This document shows, piece by piece, positions 9,058 through 16,657 of a DNA stretch of 35,860 bases (positions are counted from its first letter, which is position 1; every line of letters begins with the position of its first letter). Position numbers and translations under genes: made by a program. The stretch is from a virus. The stretch lies in IMG/VR virus record IMGVR_UViG_3300049489_001249, positions 1 through 35,860 of that record. One strand, written 5' to 3'. The notes beneath the pieces are model-generated. The model had not been told where the DNA came from, made no database searches, and saw only the letters and a list, made by a program, of their open reading frames with translations.

Positions 9058-9068
9058 ACGATTAAGTT
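9058..9068 (+). promoter_or_regulatory. ACGATTAAGTT element, copy 1
   Basis: The 11-mer is repeated exactly at 16572 and 28040, each time 6-15 nt after a stop codon and preceded by a C-rich stretch. Here it lies 29 nt before the phosphatase ATG. Function unknown. Confidence 0.5.
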
Positions 9069-9097
9069 ACAAACATATATTTAGGAGAGGAAACTAT

Positions 9098-9607
9098 ATG
9101 GATGATTTAATTATATATAATATACAGCTTAGTAATGAAAATATTGGTAAGATTTATACCCATGACGCACCATTTTTAAATGAAAAGATAGATATAGACA
9201 GCGAATGGGAATTTTATAACATAACTACAGTTGTTTCGTTACTAGAAGAAGATTTTCACAAAGAACAAGTGTATTGTAATGGTATTGAGGTTATTAACTT
9301 TCCTATAGAAGATTATGAAATTCCAGCAGATGATAAAGCATTTGCAGAACTTGTTACTAAATTAGTTGATAAAATTAACAAAGGTGAGAACATTTCCATT
9401 CATTGTTATATGGGACACGGAAGGACCGGAGTTCTTGCTGCTATTTTATATGCTATAATTGAAGGTGTTTCTGGGGACAAATCCATAGAAAAAATAAGAG
9501 ATAACAAAGTTAATTATGTAGAATCAGAAAATCAACGAGAATATGTTAATTCTTTTGTTGATAAATGGAATAATAATGAATACATTTTTAACAGAGAGAA
9601 TACTTGA
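9098..9607 (+). CDS. Dual-specificity / tyrosine protein phosphatase
   Basis: A 169-aa Cys-dependent phosphatase. The P-loop H-C-x5-R-T is at residues 102-110 (HCYMGHGRTG), with Cys103 as nucleophile and Arg109 binding phosphate. The likely general acid is Asp72 in PIEDYEIP. The length and the layout (beta strand plus acid loop, then P-loop) match small DSP enzymes. It would remove phosphate from proteins or possibly from RNA ends or nucleotides; the substrate is not visible. A good AGGAGAGG ribosome site precedes the ATG. The 3' end overlaps the next gene by 32 nt in another frame. Confidence 0.88.
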   Translation: MDDLIIYNIQLSNENIGKIYTHDAPFLNEKIDIDSEWEFYNITTVVSLLEEDFHKEQVYCNGIEVINFPIEDYEIPADDKAFAELVTKLVDKINKGENISIHCYMGHGRTGVLAAILYAIIEGVSGDKSIEKIRDNKVNYVESENQREYVNSFVDKWNNNEYIFNRENT

Positions 9608-10085
9608 ATTATCTGGAATACCGTTAAACGAATCACAGCTTATTGATACTGGTAAAAAAGTATTTGATTCTGGTAAGGTATATTTCCAGCCGGATATTAG
9701 CAAAGAAAGTTTTATTCATTTCACATCTGAAAATAATGTCAAAAAGATAATTGGTAATAAAAGACTTAGAAGAAATAAAGATTCTTTGTTTGAATCTCAT
9801 TTTGCTGTGTCTACTTTATATGGTGATTTTATTGAAGTGGTCCAGAATCCAAAAGTTTTTAAAAGAGATTTTATTGGTGAAACACAAGCTATCTTATTTA
9901 AAACTAAACAATTACCTGAGCGTGGATATATAGAAGAAGTTTCTTTTGGAGATAGAATTGTCTATTTAACAGATGTTAAAAGAATTACTCTTGAAGAAGC
10001 AATGAACTTAATTAAAAAATCACCTATTAAAATAAGTGAAGATGATGTTGTAATTTACAAGAAAGAATTAGTGGAGAAATTTTGA
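9576..10085 (+). CDS. Peptide-tagged protein, possibly ADP-ribosyltransferase-like
   Basis: A 169-aa protein. The ATG at 9576 is chosen because it puts the shared peptide (LTERILELSGIPLNES) at the very N-terminus, as in the sister genes. PLNE|S fits the prohead-protease rule L-x-E. Residues about 46-62 read FIHFTSENNVKKIIGNK, similar to the H-x-T plus helix start of DarT/DUF4433-type ADP-ribosyltransferase folds. A Glu-rich strand (RGYIEEVSF) comes later where such folds often keep a key Glu. The ART reading is tentative. T4 packages its ART Alt in the head, which would fit a tagged cargo. It overlaps the phosphatase gene and joins the next gene by TTGA. Confidence 0.6.
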   Translation: MNTFLTERILELSGIPLNESQLIDTGKKVFDSGKVYFQPDISKESFIHFTSENNVKKIIGNKRLRRNKDSLFESHFAVSTLYGDFIEVVQNPKVFKRDFIGETQAILFKTKQLPERGYIEEVSFGDRIVYLTDVKRITLEEAMNLIKKSPIKISEDDVVIYKKELVEKF

Positions 10086-10996
10086 TACTTACAAAAAGAA
10101 TACTTGAGCTCTCTGGAATAAAGCTAAACGAATCATTCAATAATTATCAATATATTTTACCAGAAAATAGGCAACAAGCTTTGTTTGATTTTTATCTTGC
10201 TACTGTCTATTATAGAATGGACACTAAAATAAAAGATGAGGTTATTGATTTTACAGTTGAAGAAGTATTATCAGACTTATTTGAACAAGTTAAACAAGAC
10301 TTATTACCAGTAGTTGAGGAAGCAATTTATTCAGAAATGGTCTATATTATATTTAATTTAGATTTAGAAGATGCATATAAAATATTTGAAAAAAACAAGA
10401 TGGGAGATTTCTTTTTTAAATATATTGATAGTATTGTTGGCGACTCATCTATAAAAGAAGAAACTGCTTATGACACAATGAAAAAGTATAGTGATTATGT
10501 TGAAAAGATGAATAATTATGTAGAGCAGTTAAATAAAAGTAATAAATCACTACCTTCTAAAAAAAGAATACAAGCAGTAAAAGACACCGGTTATTCTTCA
10601 GAAAAAGTAATTAGTTTTATGAAAAAGCTCTTCACATATAATACTACAGCTGGAAGAACTTTTGGTGGAGAAGCTTGGGTCCAAATTTGTGATGGTTGGT
10701 TTGATTTAAAGAATTCAAGCGGTAACAAGGGAAAAAACGGAAAAATTGCAGCTATTGACCATATATATGACTTACAACACAATAGTGGCTCTGTGCTTGA
10801 TAAATCAGAAAAATTTGAAGTTGATGGTAGCCATGATTGGATAGAAAGTTCACTTGATTTTAAAAAACATAATACTAACATTTGGAAGCTATGGGATAAA
10901 TGTAGTCCTGGATTTAAATCTTTTATGGCCAAAGTTATGAAATATTCTACAGGAACTAGTTACGAAAGGGATAAAGATAAGACATTAGCTTGGTAA
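10082..10996 (+). CDS. Peptide-tagged conserved phage protein of unknown function
   Basis: A 304-aa protein starting at TTG 10082, which overlaps the previous stop (TTGA); GGAG lies 8 nt upstream. The N-terminus LTKRILELSGIKLNES carries the shared tag and an L-N-E|S site. Residues 25-160 are helical. The C-terminal part has FGGEAWVQICDGWFDL, IDHIYDLQHNSG and WIESSLDFK, motifs I have seen in unannotated phage proteins but cannot tie to a reaction. The conserved Asp-His/His-Asn pairs could bind metal. Its place among tagged genes suggests packaging in the head. Confidence 0.7.
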   Translation: MILTKRILELSGIKLNESFNNYQYILPENRQQALFDFYLATVYYRMDTKIKDEVIDFTVEEVLSDLFEQVKQDLLPVVEEAIYSEMVYIIFNLDLEDAYKIFEKNKMGDFFFKYIDSIVGDSSIKEETAYDTMKKYSDYVEKMNNYVEQLNKSNKSLPSKKRIQAVKDTGYSSEKVISFMKKLFTYNTTAGRTFGGEAWVQICDGWFDLKNSSGNKGKNGKIAAIDHIYDLQHNSGSVLDKSEKFEVDGSHDWIESSLDFKKHNTNIWKLWDKCSPGFKSFMAKVMKYSTGTSYERDKDKTLAW

Positions 10997-11013
10997 AATT
11001 TACAGGAGATTTT

Positions 11014-11211
11014 ATGACTATAAAACAAGCCAGAGAAAACATTGGTTTATTATCTGTAAAAGAATTAGAGCAGTTTATTCATCGTTGCAATCAACCAATA
11101 AGTAAAGAAATAAAAAACAAATTCATGAGAACCAAGTTAAATAAAATGATAAACGAGGATAAACTTTTTTTTGAGCAAGAGTTAATAAGAAGAAAAAACA
11201 AGACTTTATAA
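11014..11211 (+). CDS. Small helical hypothetical protein
   Basis: 65 aa. The ATG at 11014 follows an ACAGGAG ribosome site; a TTG further up (10990) lacks one. Predicted two or three helices, basic, with no recognised motif. It lies between a tagged protein and a membrane protein. Confidence 0.6.
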   Translation: MTIKQARENIGLLSVKELEQFIHRCNQPISKEIKNKFMRTKLNKMINEDKLFFEQELIRRKNKTL

Positions 11212-11218
11212 AGATAAT
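11210..11218 (+). promoter_or_regulatory. AAAGATAAT element before holin-like gene
   Basis: It follows AAAAAACAAGACTTTAT and sits 3 nt before the ATG at 11222. That ATG has no Shine-Dalgarno site, so initiation from a leaderless transcript is possible. Confidence 0.5.
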
Positions 11219-11221
11219 TGT

Positions 11222-11566
11222 ATGCATAAAAGATTAAAAGACGTATCTGAACTAGTAAAACATATTATAGCAATAGAAGTTGTTGTGGTTATAGGTTATT
11301 GTACTATTATGGGATTAAATATTCAAAAAGAATTCTGGGCTCTCTCTGGTTCAATTCTAACATATATATTTATGTCATATACACCTGGAATAAACAATAT
11401 TGTATCTAAAAGTAATATTGGTGGAGTTTTTAAGGGGATTATAGCAATTGGACTTATTGGAGTTATAAGTTATTGTACAATAAAGAATATTGAAATTGGT
11501 AAAGAGTTGTGGGGAATAATTGGTGGAGTAATTACCTTTATTTTCAATTCCAAGAATAAGGAATAA
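11222..11566 (+). CDS. Small membrane protein with internal duplication (holin-like)
   Basis: 114 aa. Two similar halves each hold a hydrophobic pair: residues about 16-50 (IAIEVVVVIGYCTIMG, then EFWALSGSILTYIF) and about 75-108 (IAIGLIGVISYCTIKN, then ELWGIIGGVITFIF). This gives four membrane spans from a duplicated hairpin, with a charged N-terminus and a Lys/Glu tail. Small multi-span proteins of this kind are often holins, which open the inner membrane for lysis. No lysozyme gene is next to it, so the role is a guess. It starts 3 nt after an AAAGATAAT element. Confidence 0.65.
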   Translation: MHKRLKDVSELVKHIIAIEVVVVIGYCTIMGLNIQKEFWALSGSILTYIFMSYTPGINNIVSKSNIGGVFKGIIAIGLIGVISYCTIKNIEIGKELWGIIGGVITFIFNSKNKE

Positions 11567-11568
11567 AA

Positions 11569-12135
11569 ATGAAACTAAGCACTATTTTAGAAGAAATATC
11601 AGATAATAGAAAGCCGTGGGAATTATCTAGAGAAGAATTTAGGAAAAAATATTCTAAGGAATGGCGGAATTTTATAAAACCAGTTGCTAAGAAAATAAGA
11701 GATAAATCAAGTGGAAATACTCCACAGAAAATAGTTGATTTTTATATTAATAAATATAAGATTTCAAAGCCAGTTACTATTGAATATGGTCAAAATTTTA
11801 CTGATAACGCAGAAGCTGAAACAGTGGCAATGGGTTCTGGTGCAGATATTAATTCTTATATTATTAAGGTTCCATATGCTGAAAACAATAACTTATCAGA
11901 TGAAGACGTTTTTACTCTTAGACATGAAATAGAACATATTCTTGATATGGAAAAAGGATTTAAATCTACTCAAAAGAAACAACAATATTCTCAAGAGGGG
12001 CTTGGTGACGATAAAATTAAAATAGGGTTACCGGGACATCATAAAGAATATGCTCAGTTTGAAACGGATTATTTACACGACCAATTATCAAAAGATAGTT
12101 CACTTAGGAGTAGTTTTGAACAAAATACTATTTGA
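11569..12135 (+). CDS. Putative zinc metallopeptidase (HExxH)
   Basis: 188 aa. Residues 119-123 read H-E-I-E-H inside LRHEIEHILDM, the zinc-binding and catalytic motif of zincins; Asp126 or the downstream GHHKEYAQFE stretch could supply the third ligand. No signal peptide or membrane segment. The N-terminus MKLSTILEEISD resembles the CCA-enzyme N-terminus here (MKLSELLESVND) and holds I-L-E|E. Possible roles are cleavage of host proteins after delivery or cell-wall peptide cleavage; the sequence does not decide. Its 3' end overlaps the next TTG start. Confidence 0.6.
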   Translation: MKLSTILEEISDNRKPWELSREEFRKKYSKEWRNFIKPVAKKIRDKSSGNTPQKIVDFYINKYKISKPVTIEYGQNFTDNAEAETVAMGSGADINSYIIKVPYAENNNLSDEDVFTLRHEIEHILDMEKGFKSTQKKQQYSQEGLGDDKIKIGLPGHHKEYAQFETDYLHDQLSKDSSLRSSFEQNTI

Positions 12136-12514
12136 AAGAATATTAGATTTAGCTGGTCAATCAAATTCTTTTAGTTCAGTTGATAATATTATGAATAAAT
12201 GGAAAGGTATTGTTAAAACTTTGTATTTATATGAAAATGAAGAAAATATAACTTTAAGCAGTATTATTATACCTAAAGAAAAGAGAAAAGAAGGTTTAGG
12301 AACAGAAATATTAAACGATATTATTGGATATGCTGATAAAGTACAAAAGAGGGTATTGCTTTCAGTTGGCCAAAAAGATGAACTTAATGGTACGACATCA
12401 AGAAGTAGGCTTGTGAATTTTTATAAACGTTTTGGGTTTATTGAGAATAAGGGTAGGAATAAAGATTTTGAAATTTCAGCAGGAATGTATCGTAACCCAC
12501 AGGAGATAAAGTGA
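12116..12514 (+). CDS. Peptide-tagged GNAT-family acetyltransferase
   Basis: 132 aa from TTG 12116, chosen because AGGAG (12106-12110) is 5 nt upstream and the protein then begins NKILFERILDLAGQ, the shared tag. Residues about 50-75 hold the acetyl-CoA pyrophosphate loop (KEKRKEGLGTEILNDII). The C-terminal LVNFYKRFGFIE and MYRNP are classic GNAT motif B features. It would move acetyl from acetyl-CoA to an amine on protein, small molecule or tRNA; the substrate is unknown. It lacks a clear L-x-E just after the tag, unlike most sisters. It overlaps the peptidase gene by 20 nt and the next gene by GTGA. Confidence 0.8.
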   Translation: MNKILFERILDLAGQSNSFSSVDNIMNKWKGIVKTLYLYENEENITLSSIIIPKEKRKEGLGTEILNDIIGYADKVQKRVLLSVGQKDELNGTTSRSRLVNFYKRFGFIENKGRNKDFEISAGMYRNPQEIK

Positions 12515-13617
12515 ATAAACAATTATTTGAAAGAATATTAGATTTAGCTGGTCAATTAAATGAAAGCAATAATGCAGAGATAAATAGTTTTGAAATTAAT
12601 TTCGATGAAACAGATATATATGGCGATGAAATACGTAAAATATTTGAGATGTTTTATGAGTTAGAATATAAATATAATACTATTACTTCACCTCATTTTG
12701 GATTTAATGGTAATCCAGTAAGGAAAGAAAATATCATCAAAATATATGAAAATAAAGCGAGAGAAGTTAATTCGTTTCTGGCAAAAACTTTTATGATAGT
12801 TTTTGAAGAATGGTTGGAAAAACATGCTTTACTAAGTGCAGAGACCTGGGCGAGAGCAAGAGTTCAAGAGACAATGGACTTTGGTTCAATAGAAGAATCT
12901 ATTGGTGCAATGGTAGGTGAATATAAGAGATATAGCGGTATGCAAGTTGAAGCAAATGAAGCATTTAGAAGAATGATTCGCTTAATAACTAGTAATATAA
13001 ATAACTATCCAGAATTTAAAGATTTCCTTGAAATATTTATTGAAGACAGAAAAGATATGTACAGAAATGACTTAACTAATTTAAAAGAGTTTAATGAAAA
13101 TAATAGCAAAAATTTTAAAACAATAAAAAAAGCAGAAGAATGGATAGATAATTTAACTATCGATGATTTTGATGCAGAAGATTTACTTTATATTGATTCT
13201 ATACAAGATTTGGTAAATTATTTTGAAAACTATAATAGCTATGAAGAAGTTTTAGTAGAAATGTATGAGAAAATTGTTTTTCCTCTTTGGTTAGATTACT
13301 GGTCCGGTCAAGGAATAGAAGAAACCAGAGAAAAAGTAGAAGAACAATTTGAAAGTTTAAAGAAATTAGAATCATTACCAATTAAACAGCAATTTGTTGT
13401 TGTTAATCTTGCTACTAATGCTGTTCATCAAACAGGTAGTATGATGGATTATTATGAGCAAAGATACGGAATAGAAAAAAGAGATTTAGATAATCTTTCA
13501 AATCAAGATGTGTCAGAATGGCAATTAGAATTAAAGGAAATAGGTGTTGTTTTCCCTGATTCTGTTAAAAAACCAGTCAAAAAAAATAAAAGAATGCTAG
13601 AATTAGCTGGCGTTTAA
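12511..13617 (+). CDS. Hypothetical protein with the LAG peptide at both ends
   Basis: 368 aa from GTG 12511, 4 nt after AGGAGATAAA. The N-terminus NKQLFERILDLAGQLNES carries the tag plus L-N-E|S. The C-terminus ends KRMLELAGV after a Lys-rich linker. The middle is acidic and helical with a QQFVVVNLATNAVHQTG stretch. No catalytic motif is recognised. Having both peptides makes it a good candidate for an internal head protein that bridges core components. A promoter-like element follows the stop. Confidence 0.7.
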   Translation: MNKQLFERILDLAGQLNESNNAEINSFEINFDETDIYGDEIRKIFEMFYELEYKYNTITSPHFGFNGNPVRKENIIKIYENKAREVNSFLAKTFMIVFEEWLEKHALLSAETWARARVQETMDFGSIEESIGAMVGEYKRYSGMQVEANEAFRRMIRLITSNINNYPEFKDFLEIFIEDRKDMYRNDLTNLKEFNENNSKNFKTIKKAEEWIDNLTIDDFDAEDLLYIDSIQDLVNYFENYNSYEEVLVEMYEKIVFPLWLDYWSGQGIEETREKVEEQFESLKKLESLPIKQQFVVVNLATNAVHQTGSMMDYYEQRYGIEKRDLDNLSNQDVSEWQLELKEIGVVFPDSVKKPVKKNKRMLELAGV

Positions 13618-13626
13618 TTTTTTTTC

Positions 13627-13656
13627 TTTAAAAAAATACTATTTTATGTTATAATA
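13627..13656 (+). promoter_or_regulatory. Extended -10 promoter, TATGTTATAATA family, copy 1
   Basis: TGTTATAAT (extended -10, TATAAT at 13650-13655) has a TTTAAA box 17 nt upstream and an A-tract. The 12-mer TATGTTATAATA recurs at four other gene starts. It drives the coiled-coil gene at 13723. Confidence 0.7.
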
Positions 13657-13678
13657 TCATCATAGGACATATAACTTC

Positions 13679-13697
13679 TTACATGATAAACATGTAA
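13679..13697 (+). repeat. Perfect inverted repeat in 5' leader
   Basis: TTACATG-ATAAA-CATGTAA, 7-bp arms with a 5-nt loop, lies between the promoter and the ATG at 13723. It could be an operator or an mRNA hairpin. Confidence 0.5.
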
Positions 13698-13722
13698 AAT
13701 AAACAAGTTTTATGAGAGAATA

Positions 13723-14268
13723 ATGAGTATTTTTAATAACGAAAATAAAAGAAAGAAGATTAAAGAACTAGACAAAGAAGTAATTGATATGCAATGTGAA
13801 GTTGAAAAACTAAAATTGCAGCGAGATACGATTAAACAGCAAGTAGAGCTAGAAAAAGAAAAACAAGAACATACTTTCAGACTCAAAGAACAAAAATTTG
13901 AAGCTGATAAAATTAACTGGCAAGCTGATATGAAAGCTCTTGAGAATAGACTTAGAACAGAAAGTGAAACCAAGCTTACTGAAGCTATTTCTCTTGGTAA
14001 ACTTGATAAAGAACAAGAACTTGCTAAACAGAGATATGAATATGATAAAAAAATTCAAGACATACAATCAAAACATGTTCAAGATTTTTCTCAATTAGAA
14101 TCTAAACTAGCAAAAGAATATTATGATAAGTTATATGAAGCTATGGAGAGATTTAATCGAGAAGGAACTGTAACAACTAATTTCATGTCAGATTTAGTTA
14201 AGAATGTTTTCGATAAAATACCTCCGGCAAGAATGGAAGCTAAATTTATCAGTAAAGACGAGAAATAA
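13723..14268 (+). CDS. Long coiled-coil protein
   Basis: 181 aa. Residues 8-140 are an almost unbroken charged coiled coil rich in Lys, Glu and Gln (KELDKEVIDMQ, ELEKEKQEHTFRLKEQ, LDKEQELAKQRYEYDKK). The last 40 residues (NFMSDLVKNVFDKIPPARME) look like a short globular tail. No enzymatic motif. The stop overlaps the next ATG (TAATG), so it is cotranslated with the following gene. Possibly a rod or adaptor; no firm role. Confidence 0.7.
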   Translation: MSIFNNENKRKKIKELDKEVIDMQCEVEKLKLQRDTIKQQVELEKEKQEHTFRLKEQKFEADKINWQADMKALENRLRTESETKLTEAISLGKLDKEQELAKQRYEYDKKIQDIQSKHVQDFSQLESKLAKEYYDKLYEAMERFNREGTVTTNFMSDLVKNVFDKIPPARMEAKFISKDEK

Positions 14269-14585
14269 TGGCTCCTGCTTTCGCTTTAAGTTCTAGAACG
14301 TATAACTCTGCTAATGTTAATAACTCAGCAGAGTTATACGACTATAATACTGTTACTACAACAACTGGTGGTACAACTGGTGGTACCACATTAAATCGTG
14401 ATATTTATGATGGTGCTACTAATATCAGATATTATACCAACTTTATAGTAAATAATCATGATGAGATAGTTGTACCAAAAAAACATCTTGTAGATGAGAT
14501 AATAGATTCTTTTCATTTAAGTAAATCTGATTTAGAATTAAAAAAACTTAAAGAAAAAGTTAAACAATTTTGTTTATTTAAATAA
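14268..14585 (+). CDS. Hypothetical protein, first of three with a shared C-terminal helix
   Basis: 105 aa. The N-terminal part is Asn/Thr/Tyr-rich, including a Gly-Gly-Thr-Thr repeat (TTTGGTTGGTT). The C-terminus ELKKLKEKVKQFCLFK is nearly the same as that of the next protein. Its coding DNA holds a perfect 14-bp inverted repeat near the 5' end. Function unknown; the polar N-terminus suggests a small virion or surface protein. Confidence 0.65.
   Translation: MAPAFALSSRTYNSANVNNSAELYDYNTVTTTTGGTTGGTTLNRDIYDGATNIRYYTNFIVNNHDEIVVPKKHLVDEIIDSFHLSKSDLELKKLKEKVKQFCLFK
14299..14340 (+). repeat. Perfect 14-bp inverted repeat inside a coding region
   Basis: Arms CGTATAACTCTGCT (14299-14312) and its exact complement (14327-14340), with a 14-nt loop, all in frame within the gene starting at 14268. 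No T-run follows, so it is not a standard terminator. Confidence 0.9.
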
Positions 14586-14593
14586 GAAAAGTT

Positions 14594-14740
14594 ATGGATA
14601 ATGATAATAATTTTGGTCTAGGAAAAATAACATTTGAAAATTATCCCGAATACATAATGAGATTAGTAAAAGATAAAAAATCTGAATTAGAAATAAAAAA
14701 ACTTAAAGAAAAAGTTAAACAATTTTCTTTATTTAGGTAA
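14594..14740 (+). CDS. 48-aa protein with the shared C-terminal helix
   Basis: ATG 14594 to TAA 14740. The last 54 nt (14687-14740) match 14532-14585 of the previous gene with about four differences, giving the tail EIKKLKEKVKQFSLFR. The upstream half (FGLGKITFENYPEYI) is unrelated. This supports it as a real small gene made by tail duplication. The ribosome site is weak. Confidence 0.65.
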   Translation: MDNDNNFGLGKITFENYPEYIMRLVKDKKSELEIKKLKEKVKQFSLFR

Positions 14741-14747
14741 ATTAAAT

Positions 14748-15272
14748 ATGAATAAAAAACAATCTAAAGCTATTTATGATTATTATAATAAATCCATAAG
14801 TATAGTTGATAAACCATGCGATATTGGCGAGGAACATTGGAATGGTCTAGTTTATGACGGTGAACATTGGGTTAAAAAAGAAATTGGGCTTAATATTAAT
14901 GGGAGAACTTGGGATGGTGAAAATTGGATTGAAACAAATATTTTTAATACTCTTTACTATCCCAGTCCTACTTTGGTAAACCCTATGGTAACTACTGATA
15001 ATTTGGTGGTTAATAGTTTTGATAAAACTACTACTGATGGTGTTTGTATTTCTCATAATACTATTAATCTACAAGGTAAAGTATTAATGAGTGGTTCAAA
15101 TGATGGTAATTGGAATTGGACAACTACTGATAATTCATACTGCTTACAAGATAAAATCTCTATGTTGGAATCAAAATTAGAAAGTGTTACAAAACAATTA
15201 GAAGAAGGAAACAATCTTACACCAATAGAAAAGTTAAAAAGAAAGGTAAATAATTTCTCATTAGAAAAATAA
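14748..15272 (+). CDS. Hypothetical protein with W/DG repeats and related C-terminal helix
   Basis: 174 aa. Residues about 28-65 hold repeats of the form H-W-x-G or Y/W-D-G-E-x-W (EEHWNGLVYDGEHW, RTWDGENWIE), which may form small beta hairpins. A Thr/Asn-rich middle and a coiled coil (ISMLESKLESVTKQLEE) follow, then the tail PIEKLKRKVNNFSLEK, a divergent form of the two preceding proteins' tails. It could be a small fibre or decoration protein, but this is composition only. Confidence 0.65.
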   Translation: MNKKQSKAIYDYYNKSISIVDKPCDIGEEHWNGLVYDGEHWVKKEIGLNINGRTWDGENWIETNIFNTLYYPSPTLVNPMVTTDNLVVNSFDKTTTDGVCISHNTINLQGKVLMSGSNDGNWNWTTTDNSYCLQDKISMLESKLESVTKQLEEGNNLTPIEKLKRKVNNFSLEK

Positions 15273-15281
15273 GAGGCAAAA

Positions 15282-16310
15282 ATGAAAGAATTTATAAATT
15301 ATCCAGAGATAGTGCAGTTTAGACAAGTATGTGATAGTGTTAGAAAACTAACTCAATATATAGGTAAAGATGAAGAGGGGAAATCAAAATATGACCCAAA
15401 TATTATTCTTCCTACATTAAAATTTACTGGAACAGTTAAAGCTCATGGAACAAATGCTGCGGTTTGTTTTTATAAAGATGAACATTGGTTTCAATCTAGA
15501 GATAATGAAATAACTGTAGCTAAAGATAATGCTGGATTTGCTTTTTTTGCTGAAAGTAATATAATTTCATTTAAAGAAATATATAACCAAGTAAAGCACG
15601 AAGAAGATGAAATAGTTGTTTTATTTGGAGAATGGTCTGGTGGTAATATTCAAAAAGGTACCGCTCTCACTGGGTTACCTAAGATGTTCATTTTATTTGA
15701 TGTTTGCATTGCTAAGTCAAATGCCGATAAAACATTCTTAAGTAATAGCGATTTTGAGTCTATTAATGTTAATAATTCTGCCAATATCTATCACACCAAA
15801 CAATTTCAGACATATGAACTTGATATTGATTTTAATAGAGCACAGCACTATTTACCAGCTCTTGTTTCATGTACAGAAAGCGTAGAAAATGAATGTCCAA
15901 TTGGTAAGTTCTTTGGTAGAATAAAAGATACCGATTGTACTACTGGAGAAGGAATTGTTTGGAAACATAAACATGAAAGAGGTGTATTTAGCTTTAAAAC
16001 TAAAGGGGAGAAACATAGTGGTTCTAAAACACTAAAGATTAAAGTTACTCATGAACCAGAGGTATTGGAGTCGATAGATAAATTCGTTGCATATGCTTTA
16101 AACGAAAATAGGTTAAATCAAGCATATAACTTACTAGAAAATAAAGCTGTGGAAAGTACAGGTATTTTTATTAAGTGGGTTATAACTGATATTCTTAAAG
16201 AAGAAGTAGATGTACTTATAAAAAATAAATTAGAGCCAAAAATGATAGTTGGACAAGTAAATTCTGAAGCTAGGAAATGGTTCTTTAATAAATTAGATTC
16301 AGAGATTTGA
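15282..16310 (+). CDS. rnlB: RNA ligase, Rnl2 type
   Basis: 342 aa (T4 Rnl2 is 334). The nucleotidyltransferase motif I K-x-H-G-T-N is at residues 53-58 (KAHGTNA) with Lys53 as the AMP-binding lysine. Motif III-like FGEWSG, motif IV EGIVWK and motif V FKTKG follow in order. Rnl2 enzymes seal 3'-OH/5'-phosphate nicks in double-stranded RNA using ATP and repair broken tRNA or mRNA. A C-terminal helical domain (residues about 250-342) agrees with the family. AGAGGC-type ribosome site before the ATG. A second ligase of the Rnl1 type is encoded at 28477. Confidence 0.92.
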   Translation: MKEFINYPEIVQFRQVCDSVRKLTQYIGKDEEGKSKYDPNIILPTLKFTGTVKAHGTNAAVCFYKDEHWFQSRDNEITVAKDNAGFAFFAESNIISFKEIYNQVKHEEDEIVVLFGEWSGGNIQKGTALTGLPKMFILFDVCIAKSNADKTFLSNSDFESINVNNSANIYHTKQFQTYELDIDFNRAQHYLPALVSCTESVENECPIGKFFGRIKDTDCTTGEGIVWKHKHERGVFSFKTKGEKHSGSKTLKIKVTHEPEVLESIDKFVAYALNENRLNQAYNLLENKAVESTGIFIKWVITDILKEEVDVLIKNKLEPKMIVGQVNSEARKWFFNKLDSEI

Positions 16311-16311
16311 A

Positions 16312-16557
16312 ATGCAAGTTGAACAATATTATTCAGATGATTATGCCGGATTAGATTCTGGAAACCTAAAATTCTACTATGGTTACGAAGTAACTGACCC
16401 TTCAACAGAAGAATGGTGTTTTCAAGTCAAAAAAAATGGTATAGAAATTTATAAAATAACTACTTCAAAAATTGAAGAATCAATAGATAACAGGCAATTA
16501 GATAAGCCACAAGACTATCTAATTGCTGGCATTGGAATTTGGCTCCTTCTCAAATAA
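16312..16557 (+). CDS. Small hypothetical protein
   Basis: 81 aa, starting 1 nt after the ligase stop. It has a Tyr/Asp-rich N-terminus, a WCFQVKKNGIEIYK strand pair, and a C-terminus with IAGIGIWLLLK, short for a membrane span. Family not recognised. Confidence 0.55.
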   Translation: MQVEQYYSDDYAGLDSGNLKFYYGYEVTDPSTEEWCFQVKKNGIEIYKITTSKIEESIDNRQLDKPQDYLIAGIGIWLLLK

Positions 16558-16571
16558 CTAATAGTATCCCT

Positions 16572-16582
16572 ACGATTAAGTT
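16572..16582 (+). promoter_or_regulatory. ACGATTAAGTT element, copy 2
   Basis: Exact match to the copies at 9058 and 28040, 14 nt after a stop codon and upstream of a TATGTTATAATA promoter. Confidence 0.5.
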
Positions 16583-16605
16583 TTTAGAATTTATTAACAA
16601 AAAGC

Positions 16606-16635
16606 TTTAAATAAATAATTATTTATGTTATAATA
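16606..16635 (+). promoter_or_regulatory. Extended -10 promoter, TATGTTATAATA family, copy 2
   Basis: TATAAT at 16629-16634 within TATGTTATAATA; TTTAAA lies 17 nt upstream. It starts the small-gene cassette. Confidence 0.7.
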
Positions 16636-16657
16636 AATTAAGAAAGCAGGAGATATT

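Noticed and set aside
9543-9575. Upstream extension of the ART-like gene from 9543
   Set aside because: A hydrophobic leader read out of phase from the phosphatase gene; ATG 9576 aligns the tag with its sister proteins.
12050-12115. Upstream extension of the GNAT gene from ATG 12050
   Set aside because: The extension overlaps the peptidase gene and would bury the tag; TTG 12116 has a well-placed AGGAG.
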